Below are positions 49,901-62,290 of a stretch of 64,000 bases of DNA, in pieces. Each line of letters begins with the position of its first letter. The stretch's first letter is position 1. Both the position numbers and the translations under genes were made by a program. The notes beneath the pieces are model-generated. The model searched no databases, was not told where the DNA came from, and worked only from the letters and a program-made list of their open reading frames with translations. The stretch is from Atopsyche davidsoni (lineage: Eukaryota; Arthropoda; Insecta; Trichoptera; Hydrobiosidae): NCBI GenBank assembly GCA_022113835.1, contig JAILWY010000001.1, positions 11,586,501-11,650,500 on the forward strand. The letters run 5' to 3'.

Positions 49901-50132
49901 CGAAATTTGCTATACAGTATCATCTTCCGAAAAGCGGCTACTATCATCTAGACATCGGTCTCCGGGCACCGGCTACTAGCGCAGCCAACAATGTGCCCCT
50001 CTAGCAAGGACTTTAACACTACTGCATGTTAGCTATGGGTCATTTCGGCTTCAAAACGATACTTTCATTTGATTGCGTGACCCCAAACTAAATGGATTCA
50101 GAGGAATAATAATTCGCGACACGTGTAGACTA
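46990..50132. repeat. 280-bp tandem repeat array (about 6-7 units), interrupted by a hAT
   Basis: The marker CTACTAGCGCAGCC recurs at about 48568, 48873, 49133, 49413, 49693 and 49973; the last intervals are exactly 280 bp and the early ones diverge (305, 260). A degenerate first unit (GGCTATTAGCGCAGCC at about 47003) is split by the hAT at 47074-48363. Units contain CGACACGTGTAGACTAT, AGAGTGAGTGTGTTGTGTTA and GATTGCGTGACCCCAAACTA. Later units are nearly identical, pointing to recent amplification. The last unit ends at GTAGACTAT and runs into the GC-rich segment at 50133. Confidence 0.9.
47074..48363. mobile_element. 1290-bp non-autonomous hAT element
   Basis: An 8-bp duplication, GTCTAGAT, flanks it (47066-47073 and 48364-48371), with TIRs CAGTGGTCCCCAACC and, inverted, CTGTGGTCCCCAACC. 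Subterminal GGCGGGCACC and GCGGGCACCATGG are further inverted matches. The interior is AT-rich with tandem copies of an (AAAATATCAGA)...CTTTTACATAGCTTT unit around 47865-48010. No hAT transposase frame is visible. It inserted into the first unit of the 280-bp array. Confidence 0.88.
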
Positions 50133-50290
50133 TCAGTGCGGAGGCCAGCGAGTGAGCTGCGCTGATTGCGTGGCACTCCGCTCCGAGGCGCGTGTAGCGT
50201 CCAGCACCGGCCATGATTGCCGGGACATTATCTCAAGTCATTACCAACGCATTGCCATTTGAGACAATTAAACGCGTCGCTTATCAATTC
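50133..50290 (+). promoter_or_regulatory. GC-rich promoter-like segment with possible first exon
   Basis: TATCAGTGCGG at the left edge holds an arthropod initiator-like TCAGT. An 80-bp GC-rich leader follows, then an ATG in good context (GGCCATGATTG, 50213) that opens MIAGTLSQVITNALPFETIK. The coding-like part seems to end near 50290 in AT-rich DNA, with no convincing donor. The leader resembles, in degenerate form, the AGAGTGAGTGTGTTGTG part of the 280-bp units. The downstream gene, if any, is not identified. Confidence 0.35.
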
Positions 50291-51221
50291 GACATATTTT
50301 TTTTATTACACGTTTTTTTACTCCTATCTTCTTTATATTATAGATACGATATCAGTTTGAAATTCAAATATATTTTTACCTGTCAATTGTATTATAATTA
50401 TCACTATCAAACTAAAAATAATTATTGATTATAAATTCATTTTTATAATCCACATCAATATTTAAATTATCATCAAAACATAAGCTTATTAGGTGGTATA
50501 CAAATATTTGTTTCTGAATTAAAATTAAATTTTGAATTAGAACCTTTTGGTTTTTACCTTTTTTACACAGAAATTAAAACCTCTACAATTTAATATAAAA
50601 TTAAGGTATCCTTTTTGTAATAAATGAAGTTAATATATTTTTAGTATTAATTCTTTGAGTATATGAATTCTACTGAGTTTCTGATTTTTTGTAATAAAAT
50701 TAAACGTTGAAGTATTCATCTTTTCAAACCAAAAGCGCACATGCCAATGTGCTTAAAAAAATATTAATTGTTATTTGAACACGTTTATATCTGATACCAG
50801 ACGCCTCGCATATAGTTTACACGGAATCAAATATCATTCAAGTGTTTCATAATTTGTGAGAGGTGTGCGGTGAGTAATTATTAAACCCGATGCGATAACT
50901 AGCCGGGCACGTTTCCCACGTCTTACACGTGGATGTTATTTAAAATTGAGGATTGCAAACCTGACCTCCATTTTTTTCCGCCTTATTATTAACTGTAGAC
51001 TTAACAATATTGTAATTATGTAATTGAAAACGTCTTTATACCTCGAGGCTGTCATGCTAAGACACAATTATGCATATTAACGTAATGACAATTCATAATG
51101 AAAAATAAAAACTTGCGTGTACATTTGATACTTCACTAAAAAAACCACTTCACTAAATGCAAAATTAACCAAGGATGCTATTCATAGCATAAGCACTTAG
51201 AATAACAAACATTAATACGTT

Positions 51222-51225
<4 letters not shown>

Positions 51226-51287
<62 letters not shown>
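51226..51287. repeat. (AT)n microsatellite
   Basis: About 62 bases of alternating A and T in a gene-free region. Confidence 0.95.
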
Positions 51288-51288
<1 letters not shown>

Positions 51289-51883
51289 GATTTTGTGTGT
51301 TTGAGAGACAGAATTTATGCGGGCATGTTGCTAGGCGGCAATTAGTTAAAAACTACGAGTATATGTCCTTAAATTTCATCTTGTAGAGAATAATTTTGCA
51401 TTGAGCTAACGACCGACAGATGTCAAATGGGTCAAAAAGGTGAATTTTAAGAGCAAAACCGTGAGTACGTACTTATATTATGATATGTAAACAGTGTTTT
51501 TGTATTTTCTAAAGTTGTGTACTGTATGTTTAGAATGTGTTCTTCATTTTCGCAGTTTTCGTGTGGCTTATGATTTGATCATTTACTTCCTAGGTGGTGT
51601 TTGACGTACAACTTATATTTTTTTATAGAATGCCTCATAGTTTAGATTTATATTGACAGTCAAATAAATTCTAAAAATTTTATAAACAGACAAAACTGAA
51701 GTTCTTTCTGAATATTACAACAACCTGAACCGACTGAAAAGACAAAGTGCTGTTTTATGACAACACACTTTTCAAGAATCATTGCTGCCAAATTGTACTC
51801 GGCCAAATGGGGTGCTTGCGATTCTAAAATAAAAATATCTCGAACAACACGTAAGCATTTTTTGTGGACTTATAAGAATAGCT

Positions 51884-51952
51884 GATACTGTGGGCTCAGT
51901 GGTTATAAACCGAAGCTCCCCGTTTTGATTCCCGTCCTGGCAGGTGAATACC
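51884..51952 (+). repeat. Degenerate tRNA-derived SINE head
   Basis: GTGGGCTCAGTGGTTATAAA (A-box-like) followed 30 bases later by TTTTGATTCCCGTCCTGGCA (B-box-like, GATTCCCG retained) gives the usual tRNA-SINE spacing. Both boxes have mutations, so transcription is unlikely. Confidence 0.4.
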
Positions 51953-52129
51953 AATTTTTATTTGGCCTATATCTGTTCCAGTTTAGTGGATAACAGTAAA
52001 AATAATGGCATTTTACATAAATGAGATATTTGTAATTAACAATCAGGCCCCTTATTTTTTTTGTTGTATTAATTCCGCATTCACTTCAAATGAAGTTACA
52101 CAATGAAAACAGTCACTCTTAATGATTGG

Positions 52130-52400
52130 TTTATAGCGCGTGGGGAGGCCTTTTCAGGTTAATGCTTCAGAGACTCTACAAGTGCAGATGTCCAGGCCGC
52201 AGCTCAGACAAGTTATCCTTGACTGTCTGCTTCACTGTCGCTAAGTGCGCTCTCGTAGTGGATTTATGAACAAGTCCACTTGGTGCTTGTACTGGATCTC
52301 GCTGATTCCAGTCTGAGAAAGTACCTTCCGAGTGCACGTGCACCGAGGACGTCAGGGCCGCAAAGAGTGTTTACTCCCATATCCAAGTACGATACGTCAT
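52130..52400. other. GC-richer island, unassigned
   Basis: A 270-bp patch of higher GC in the desert. It contains the 12-bp palindrome GTGCACGTGCAC (about 52339-52350) with a central CACGTG E-box. No open frame with a recognisable motif; could be a regulatory island or a repeat fragment. Confidence 0.3.
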
Positions 52401-52943
52401 TAACATTATAATATTTTCAAACCAGTCAACTAACTGGACTTAAATTAACAATTTGTTTACTTGCAATTTTTTTAAAAAGGAAAATTGCCTTTTCAGGCTC
52501 TCGAAGCCTGAAACTGTATTTATCTCCACCATCGCGGCTTTGTAACCATTTTTTTTATTTGATGATTTTTCTCGCCGTATCATGTGCTAAGTTACGTATT
52601 GGTAAATTGTGAATTAATCAAATGTTTAAAAAAACCATTCATAAATTATTCGGTAGTTAAAAAAAATTCATTTATTTTTAAAATACTTTAGAGCTTATTG
52701 TATATACTTTAGCGTTTTTAATAAAGGTACTATTGAAATTTTTTTTTCATGATAATTTAGAGACAATGAAAAAGAGTTTTTGTAAAAGACAAAATTAAAG
52801 TAACTTCAAAATAATTTAAAAATTCAAAGTTTTGATGTTAATTTATATATACGAAATATTACTGTAAAACTATTTGACTAAACAGAATACATCTCATTTT
52901 TTTCTCCTTGTTTAAAAAAAAAAATTTTTGAAACGTATTTCAT

Positions 52944-53141
52944 TTATTTAACTGATGTACATCTGTTACAAAAATTAATAATATCATTCATCGAAGTCAT
53001 TAAAACTCTCGCTTTTACTGCATCATCAACGAACACTTTCTCACAAGTTATGCAATTCTCCATTGACCACAGCTGCACGCGACTGCAGTCTGCACGGCAA
53101 CAGAACTCAGTTTTATGGATCAAATTGAAAACATTTTCCAA
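52944..53141 (-). CDS. Small Cys-rich open frame, possible terminal exon
   Basis: The frame reads TEFCCRADCSRVQLWSMENC, ITCEKVFVDDAVKARVLMTS and ends FCNRCTSVK, with AATAAA overlapping the codon after the stop. Three Cys pairs (CC-x3-C, C-x2-C, C-x2-C) hint at zinc binding, and the composition is coding-like within AT-rich DNA. No family is recognised and no upstream exon was found. Confidence 0.3.
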   Translation of the reverse strand: MENVFNLIHKTEFCCRADCSRVQLWSMENCITCEKVFVDDAVKARVLMTSMNDIINFCNRCTSVK

Positions 53142-53159
53142 TCGTTTTGATCAGATTAA

Positions 53160-56100
53160 ATAAATTTTTGTTTTTAAAAATAATAAATAACGGGATATAT
53201 TTTTGAGATATCTGCCTTAAAAAATACAAATCAAATCTTTAGCTATAAATCAGTAATAATCAATTGATAATTATTAAAACAAACAACCGTTTTTTTATAA
53301 TAGATTCCTTAAATTTGTGATAGGTATGACATAATATTTGATTAAGTTATTAATATAATAACCACTTTTAAAATCTACAATATTTTGTATGTATAAATCA
53401 TATTCAGAATCAGTGTCTAAATGTTTTTACAGTGCACTTTTGATATCTTTGAGAAAAATCAATAAACAGTTTTAAAATAACGAATTGAATATTTTACTAA
53501 ATGTTTTAATGTAAACAATGATATAACCAATAATTTGATTCGAATAATTCTTTAAATGCATTTGATTCTTTTCAACGAATGCCAGACTTATCTCGGTACT
53601 AAAGTATTAATTTAAAGCATGATTTTTTTATCAAAAGTATTTGTAAATCTTCATTGATTGGCGATAAACAAAATGCATTTCCTTTGTTGTAAATAATCGG
53701 GCATCTTGGGCTGATGCAGATATTTGCAAGGACAAGAGTTACAATTTATCTCAGAATATCCAAGAGATTTTGATTATTGTACTGATAGCTGTGTTTAAAT
53801 AATTAAAATATTTGATTTAATCACCTTACCAATATCATTATTCATAAAAACACAGCACAGTGTGTATAACATATTAATAATATAATTGGGTAAATATTAA
53901 AACATATTGAATGCTTTTTTTATTTATAGCTTGTTTATATTTCTCAATGAAGGTTCTGCCAGTAAATTTTTATTTAACTTGTAATCTTTTTTTTGTAATT
54001 TATATATTATAAATGAAATAAAAATAATATAAAAATGACCAAATAATATTATGTAACAGCGTCTCGCTGGTATTACCAGACAGACGTAGGCGACACCAGC
54101 TGGAAGACTTGCTTTCACTGACCTGATTCCCAACAAGGATATTTCGGTATTTCCTTTATATGGACTATTTTATATCTACATTTATCATTAAGGAGATTAT
54201 AACAGACAAATATTTGAATAAAATTTAAAGATCTGATAAATAATATGTGTACTTTCTTGTATACTCACTAAAATAATATTTTTGTACTGCCGTCAGTCAT
54301 GCGTCTTTTAAACACTCCAGGCCTAACTCTAAAGAAATATTTTCAATGTAAAATGGTTTTATAATTGATTCGTACAAGATATTGTGTTTTACTCAATACA
54401 TATTTTATTTATGGTCATGTCGCCTATAAACATAACAAGCTCAAGGATTTCCAAAACACGTGGAGACTTATCACTGAACGTTGTTGAAAAATCACTCGCG
54501 AGAATGTAAACAAATAATGTCGTACGCTGTTGCTATGTGATAAAATGTTTTGTCATGTGGCGTGTCAGGTCAAGGTAAAGATATAAATAAAATATTGAGG
54601 TAAAAAATATCGGGAACGTTTCGAGAATACTGCAGCTATTTATTTTTTATATGAGCATCAAAGTTCAGATTCAGAGTTTAAAAACACATCAATCTCGCCT
54701 ACCAATATATACATAAATAAATCTCATTTTGTTTTTATTTATTTATCAAGTATGCATGCAATCGCACGAGTAGAAAAATACAATTTATTGTGTACAAAAT
54801 ATGGGAAATAAATAAATCAAACTTTTCACTTATCATTATAAAAAAAGAAACAGTCAATTTACTGACCTAGCGCAAAATATTTGCTACACTGCCTAAAAAC
54901 TATCTTGTAATTACAAAGATAGGGACGAGTATTTTACTAGCAGAACTAGCAATACTTTGTAGTATCTACTGTGTTACTGACCAATCTCACTATTATTATG
55001 TGTCATTCATGTGTGTTTATCGAATCGTAAATTTCATCTTAATATTTGTTGTGCATAAAGCCTTGTGTGGCATTATACTAACAGGTAAATCATACCAGAG
55101 TAATCGCTAAACTAATATTTAATGACAAGAAAAGCACTAAGATAATAGAAATAACATGTTGATACATCTAGAACGCCATATTGCAGGCATCCCAGCTTAT
55201 ATGTCATAATATTTAGCTAGACGTAAATATTATTCCAATGTGTTCTCATTGAGTAATCAATAACATATATAAATTGCTTTTAGCTCGTGTCTTTAATCTA
55301 CGTCCGCCAGTCGTATTTAAATATATTTTTAAAATATAACTTAAGTAGATTGTAGACCATCGTTAGGTAAATGAATCACTTTGGCGTGTATTTCATGAGA
55401 CTAAGTTCAATAATTTCATTTTAATATTACTAAGTTTAATGTAAGCAAATACAATATATGCTAGGAATGTAAATTTAAATGAAGCAAAAATATTGGAGTG
55501 AATATTTCCTTTAGTTAAAGATAAAAATTACTTAAGAATATTTACAATATAATAGATTCTATAAAAAATTAGAAACATTAAATGTAGAGGTAATGTGTTT
55601 TAAAGTATCACTACTATTTTTACTGCGTGCTGTCGTTATAATTAGTATCTCGTGGCGATATCGATTTTATTAGTTTGATAGTGCCTCTGTAAGGAGAAAG
55701 GCTCTCACTATCTCTTTAAAATAATTGAATAAAATTTTAATACATAAAAATATTTTTAGTGCATGTTTAAATTACCGACAAGATAGTTTATTCTATGCAG
55801 TGAAAAAAAATTTAATATAAAAATATAACTAAACTGTTTTGAGGTGCAGACAAAAATGAGTGAGTGAAATCAAAGAAAACCTTTAAACTCTTCATATAAT
55901 TTAACAAATCTGAATCGCTTAGTTTAAAAAAAAAACATTTTTCCTCAACTGTGAGTATTAATCGTCCGAAAAATGTGCAATAGATATGAATAATTTTTAT
56001 TGCTTAACAAAAACTGAATAACCCAAAAAAACTAAGATTGGTAAATTCAACGATGCAGTTCTACTCAAATTAATAAATCAACACGATAACATTTGAAAGC

Positions 56101-59100
56101 AAGTAAATATATGATTTGTGAAACTTATAGACATTGATAAACCATATTTTAGAGAATTGACGTCAAAGTTACAGAATACATAATATTATTCAATATTAGG
56201 AATATATATTTAATGATTTGTCTGCAAAATCAAAACGTTTCTATACAACACGTTTAACATATTCATCTTAAATCGTACAAATGATGGCGTTTACTTGGAA
56301 AAACATTATACCTATTTTTTTTTATTAGAAATATCTTCAAATCTGCGATCAGTTTATGTTTATGTAGTATATATATTTGGCCACAACAACTACTTCTTAT
56401 TTTTCACATTATATATTGGCATCAATTTATTAAAGAACTTGATATAAAGCATTATTTAAGTCCTGTTATAGATAATTTAAAATTTTATCAAAACTGAAAA
56501 CACCTAAAAAACTATTTGCAATACCCAAATTTGAGCTCGGGACGATGTGTTTTGTAAGCAAGTCATCAAATTAAGTTGTGTTTTAATTTTTTTAACTCTT
56601 CTATAACGTCCGCTTTTCTGTAAACTTGGTCTTTTTGTATCCACATTACAAAATTTACGTATATGAAAACACGTATACCAATTCAAACCACTCCTTAGTC
56701 TTTAAGTAGAAATTGTAGGTTACTTGACGCTGTTAAGTATGCATTAGAACATAATAAACCTGATTTTCAGGTTTGCAAAACGTAGGGATGTTTCAAAGAG
56801 AACTTGTTTTAAGGAGTTGAAAATAGTATAAGGTAGCTTGAACGTTTTGCTTCAAGGCTTTAGACTGAAGTTTTTCAGTCAGAGATCAACAGGTCTCTGA
56901 CTTCATATATACCTGTTAGTATAAGTTATGAGATCACTAAAATATTATTTACCAAATTTCTATTAAAACAGTAGTAATAAATAAAACACAATATGATACT
57001 TTACACACTTAATTCACTCAAAAAGGATTACGCCTTGATTGTGGAGAAAAAAAACTGATTAAATAAATCAATTTGCGAACAGGTAAGAAATGATCCGTTG
57101 GATGCCAATCCACAAAGAAAACATAATAGTCCCGCGAGGAATTCCATCACGACACGAAAAACACGAGCCATGAAAACGGATGTAGCTGGGAATGTACAAA
57201 ACGTAAAAGTAATGTAAGAACTTTAATAAACAAGCAAAAAATGACGATTAATCACACCGAGAGGATACTTACAGTTTTTGCGCAGGGAATCTCTCGTAGA
57301 AACTCGGCACTTATCATTCTACGCGAAATAATTTACTTTAAAGTATTTTTTTTATAAAACACACATCATTAACAGTTTTTGTATTTACAGTAAGGTGTTT
57401 TAAAAGTTTGCGTATTAAGGCCGATTGCTTCCACACTCTGCGTGTAAAAAATCAAGTATTGTTTTATATGCTTTGAGTATTTTTTTTAAATGTTAAGAAT
57501 CTATTAAAAATTACGATTTAATCATATTTCGCGATAATTACTCGTTACCTTAAACTTAAATAAAAAAAGTAAACTTGCAAAAGGTCAATGACCTTTATAA
57601 TCATGATAAAATAAAATGTAATCATTTTTATTGATTTTTTTCGTCGTTTTGTGCGAGAGGCATTAATTTATTTTTTAATTTATTGCTACGAAAAAAATAT
57701 ATAAAAACAAAATTCATCTTTTATATATTCATTACGAAAAAAAAAATTTATAGTGAAATATTTTGGGGTTGAAATAAAGTGCCCTGCTCATATGTATTAT
57801 AAAATAGTAATATTAAAAAAACGCGAATTATTTTAGCTTGATGTATAGTATATATTCAATACAACGATTAAATGCATGCAAACAATTTTATAATGCATAG
57901 CACCAAAGTAATTATCATAAATACGTGTGCATTGAAATTTTGAGCACTGTAAAGTGGATACTCAAATAGAAGGACACATTTATAAAAATAACTGAATAGT
58001 AGACATTTGACATTCTTCCTTAATAAAAAGTTATGGATTGTGCGGAGAATTTTTGCCAAAAAAATTAAGTTGACATTTGTTTTTTTTTTTTTAACATTAA
58101 ATATGCAAGCACGAAAAAATTGGCTATCGCAAGCAATATATTTTTTGCTTATAAACTCTTCTATTAACAAATATCGGTGTATTGATATACAGGGAAGTAT
58201 AAGCGGTATAACAATCAGTCGTTAATAATAATATCAGGCCATTGGCTCTGTCTGAAGTCAACAGAATGATACGTGATTAAGGAAGCCACCACACGTGCCA
58301 TTTCCCTAGCTTTTCAGTGCAGCTACTGAAGGGTATAATTAACAACCTATCGCTGCGAAATAATATAAGCTGGGCTTACGATAGTGCAATTTTTTTATCA
58401 GAATACAATAAAAGTTACATCGAGTTTAAACATACTTTAGTTGATTAAAATCTTGGATGTTAAGCAGCTGCTTCAAGCTTTCAGTAATCAGGCTTTTCGG
58501 TTTCAAGTGAGCGAAAAACTTTAAGGTATTTTTTTTATAAAATGTGCTCTTGCATAAGATAAAAAAATCAGTTTAATTGGAAAATGCAAGCCCTAACCAA
58601 GAGCTGTTGAAACACATAATTTATTTTCACGAAATGTGACTCACAGAAAATATACATTGATACATTTCCCATGCATAAATAAATAAAATTCAATGCAATG
58701 AAGTTTACAGCTACTTGTAAAAATGACCAAATCGTAAAACAAAATGAAACTCATGAAATCTGGTTATTGTGGTCTTCGTGACAGTAGTTTTTTCAAGTAT
58801 TTCAAATTGTAAAATATTATAAAAACTTTGCTTAAAATTACTCAGTAGTCAAATTTATGCAAAATGTTCATAATCAGATGTCGAGGCAATGCTATAGTAT
58901 ACACTTTTTAGCTTGTAAAAAGTATTGATTACAAGATTATAACATTATGTAATAGATAGAAACAAACACATCTTTCAGTTATTGTAATAAATTCATAGTC
59001 TATATATGAAATTTAAGCTTGCAACCTTTTTCTACCTGGACGGGAAATATTATAGTAATTCCTGTTTACGTTCTAAGCGAACCCATTAAATATCCCGTTC

Positions 59101-60190
59101 TGGTCTGTTTTAGTAAACGAAATGATTTACTTGCTAATTAATGCTGAGTCTTGAAATAAAGTACATAATGTATAATAATACTCTGTCGTACAATTCAAAA
59201 AAATCATTTAATTTAATATCCGCCTTAAGCTAGTTTCCTTGAGGTTATTCAGGATCACCCACCCATTAATTTCCGCAAGAAAATGCAACCCAAGCAGAGT
59301 GATAAGGTATTTAGCATTGCAGAGCAATTATTCATCGTATCGATTATAACACCGAAGCAATAGTCACATAGTGTCGATTCGATTATTATTTTGATTGATT
59401 ATTATTTTATCTTTAAGGCAGCTTTACCCCAAATTCACTGTAGAAATTTTGATGTATTAACATGTGTATGATTTTATATAGTATGTATATAAACATAAAT
59501 TACCTATATTAGACGGTAGATACTATCTCAATATACATTTTCAGACAAACGATTAATGCAAGAAACACCGATTAAACATGAAAGACAAGCGAGAATCAAA
59601 TTCACCCCTTCTGTAGCCAAACAACACATTTGATCGTTGTATGCAAATCTATAACCTTAATATCAATTTTAGACAATAATTAATGAGAATTATTTTCGCC
59701 ATTTCATATATGAACCTTTAAATACACTGTAAGATTGAATCGGTAAAATAATGCAGGGTTGATATATAAATTCACATAGGTTCAATTTAGGTAATTATAA
59801 CAGTCTGAAAAATGAGATGTTAATTGTTTTGTAATCGTTGACGAGTTTTTCGGTCAAGGTTGTGACCGTTATTTATTGAGTAAGACTTTTCTAGTACACA
59901 GGCGTAACAACATTTAATTTTATCTAAATGATATCATTCTCCTCATTTCACAAATTTTGTGCATGCGCAGAGTTTTTTTTTTAAATTACAGGTCAAACTC
60001 GCGTGTTTGGAGATATTGAGGACAAGAAGTGTGTAACGTTTATAGATATTCTCCGTTTTTTTTTTTTTAATTAATAAATCCGTATTTTTCGCCCTCACTA
60101 CTTTATATTTTATATAATATTTGGGCAAACGAGTCACACACGAAACGACGAGAAATATCTGCGATTTAGAAACGAAGTAGAAACCAACCA
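53160..60190. other. Gene desert, AT-rich
   Basis: Seven kilobases without recognisable coding exons or RNA genes. Noted only: a GC-richer patch at about 54056-54130 of unknown nature; three consecutive hairpins at 56837-56902; scattered T- and A-runs. It may hold introns or distal regulatory DNA of a gene outside the window. Confidence 0.5.
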
Positions 60191-60195
60191 GGGTA

Positions 60196-60209
60196 ATGAA
60201 TATTTTTTC
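60196..60209. repeat. Left 14-bp direct repeat flanking the array
   Basis: ATGAATATTTTTTC, identical to 63231-63244. It reads as a target-site duplication of the array or its founder. Confidence 0.75.
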
Positions 60210-60344
60210 TTTATATTAAATTGGATTAATGTTAATCAGGATGCGTATTTATTTACCCATGCAGGTATTAGTATGTTTATGTGATTAAGCATATTTTTTC
60301 ACACATTGAAAACGATTAAAGAAAACTCTCAGAAAATATCATCG

Positions 60345-60419
60345 TGACTTGTGAGGGATTCGAACCCACATCCCCAAGCTTTCATGGCCGGTGCATTTAT
60401 CCAACTATGCTAACGAGCC
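60345..60419 (-). tRNA. tRNA-like sequence in the inverted unit
   Basis: Same sequence as the plus-strand copies, in opposite orientation. See the entry at 60691 for the fold. Confidence 0.55.
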
Positions 60420-60690
60420 ACTGCAATTTAGTGAGAATTTTTAATAATCATAATCTACATATGAACCAATATGCCCAGGCTAATCAATATTTAATGATTT
60501 GCAAACACTGGACTTAATTAAAGTAACAAGTGAAGCATTTTTATATCCAAATATGGTTATTATTATTTTTAAAATCTATTGATGTTTATTTAATTTATTT
60601 AATGTTTGCAAATCATTAAATATTGATTAGCCTGGGCATATTGGTTCATATGTAGATTATGATTATTAAAAATTCTCACTAAATTGCAGT

Positions 60691-60765
60691 GGCTCGTTAG
60701 CATAGTTGGATAAATGCACCGGCCATGAAAGCTTGGGGATGTGGGTTCGAATCCCTCACAAGTCA
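60691..60765 (+). tRNA. tRNA-like sequence, unit 1, with A box, B box and TTTT
   Basis: A box TAGCATAGTTGG and B box GGTTCGAATCC match the Pol III consensus exactly, and a TTTT lies 7 bases after the 3' end (GATGATATTTTC). Cloverleaf: acceptor GGCTCGT/ACAAGTC (one mismatch, one G-U), D stem GCAT/ATGC, anticodon stem CCGGC/GCTTG weak, loop CATGAAA (A at position 33), T stem GTGGG/CCCTC with one U-U mismatch, discriminator A. The promoter is intact; the missing U33 and weak anticodon arm argue against decoding. Nominal anticodon UGA (Ser). Confidence 0.6.
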
Positions 60766-61090
60766 CGATGATATTTTCTGAGAGTTTTCTTTAATCGTTT
60801 TCAATGTGTGAAAAAATATGCTTAATCACATAAACATACTAATACCTGCATGGGTAAATAAATACGCATCCTGATTAACATTAATCCAATTTAATATAAA
60901 TAGAATGGTGCGCGTCTCGGCTAAACATCAATAGATTTTAAAAATAATAATAACCATATTTGGATATAAAAATGCTTCACTTGTTACTTTAATTAAGTCC
61001 AGTGTTTGCAAATCATTAAATATTGATTAGCCTGGGCATATTGGTTCATATGTAGATTATGATTATTAAAAATTCTCACTAAATTGCAGT

Positions 61091-61165
61091 GGCTCGTTAG
61101 CATAGTTGGATAAATGCACCGGCCATGAAAGCTTGGGGATGTGGGTTCGAATCCCTCACAAGTCA
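61091..61165 (+). tRNA. tRNA-like sequence, unit 2
   Basis: Identical to the copy at 60691. Confidence 0.6.
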
Positions 61166-61490
61166 CGATGATATTTTCTGAGAGTTTTCTTTAATCGTTT
61201 TCAATGTGTGAAAAAATATGCTTAATCACATAAACATACTAATACCTGCATGGGTAAATAAATACGCATCCTGATTAACATTAATCCAATTTAATATAAA
61301 TAGAATGGTGCGCGTCTCGGCTAAACATCAATAGATTTTAAAAATAATAATAACCATATTTGGATATAAAAATGCTTCACTTGTTACTTTAATTAAGTCC
61401 AGTGTTTGCAAATCATTAAATATTGATTAGCCTGGGCATATTGGTTCATATGTAGATTATGATTATTAAAAATTCTCACTAAATTGCAGT

Positions 61491-61565
61491 GGCTCGTTAG
61501 CATAGTTGGATAAATGCACCGGCCATGAAAGCTTGGGGATGTGGGTTCGAATCCCTCACAAGTCA
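61491..61565 (+). tRNA. tRNA-like sequence, unit 3
   Basis: Identical to the copy at 60691. Confidence 0.6.
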
Positions 61566-61890
61566 CGATGATATTTTCTGAGAGTTTTCTTTAATCGTTT
61601 TCAATGTGTGAAAAAATATGCTTAATCACATAAACATACTAATACCTGCATGGGTAAATAAATACGCATCCTGATTAACATTAATCCAATTTAATATAAA
61701 TAGAATGGTGCGCGTCTCGGCTAAACATCAATAGATTTTAAAAATAATAATAACCATATTTGGATATAAAAATGCTTCACTTGTTACTTTAATTAAGTCC
61801 AGTGTTTGCAAATCATTAAATATTGATTAGCCTGGGCATATTGGTTCATATGTAGATTATGATTATTAAAAATTCTCACTAAATTGCAGT

Positions 61891-61965
61891 GGCTCGTTAG
61901 CATAGTTGGATAAATGCACCGGCCATGAAAGCTTGGGGATGTGGGTTCGAATCCCTCACAAGTCA
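61891..61965 (+). tRNA. tRNA-like sequence, unit 4
   Basis: Identical to the copy at 60691. Confidence 0.6.
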
Positions 61966-62290
61966 CGATGATATTTTCTGAGAGTTTTCTTTAATCGTTT
62001 TCAATGTGTGAAAAAATATGCTTAATCACATAAACATACTAATACCTGCATGGGTAAATAAATACGCATCCTGATTAACATTAATCCAATTTAATATAAA
62101 TAGAATGGTGCGCGTCTCGGCTAAACATCAATAGATTTTAAAAATAATAATAACCATATTTGGATATAAAAATGCTTCACTTGTTACTTTAATTAAGTCC
62201 AGTGTTTGCAAATCATTAAATATTGATTAGCCTGGGCATATTGGTTCATATGTAGATTATGATTATTAAAAATTCTCACTAAATTGCAGT

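Noticed and set aside
54056..54136. Minus-strand frame over a GC-richer patch
   Set aside because: The frame runs into low-complexity AT sequence and shows no motif; probably repeat DNA.
55670..55720. Possible microRNA hairpin (GATAGTG...CACTATC)
   Set aside because: The stem is interrupted and the whole hairpin is under 40 nt, too short for a pre-miRNA.
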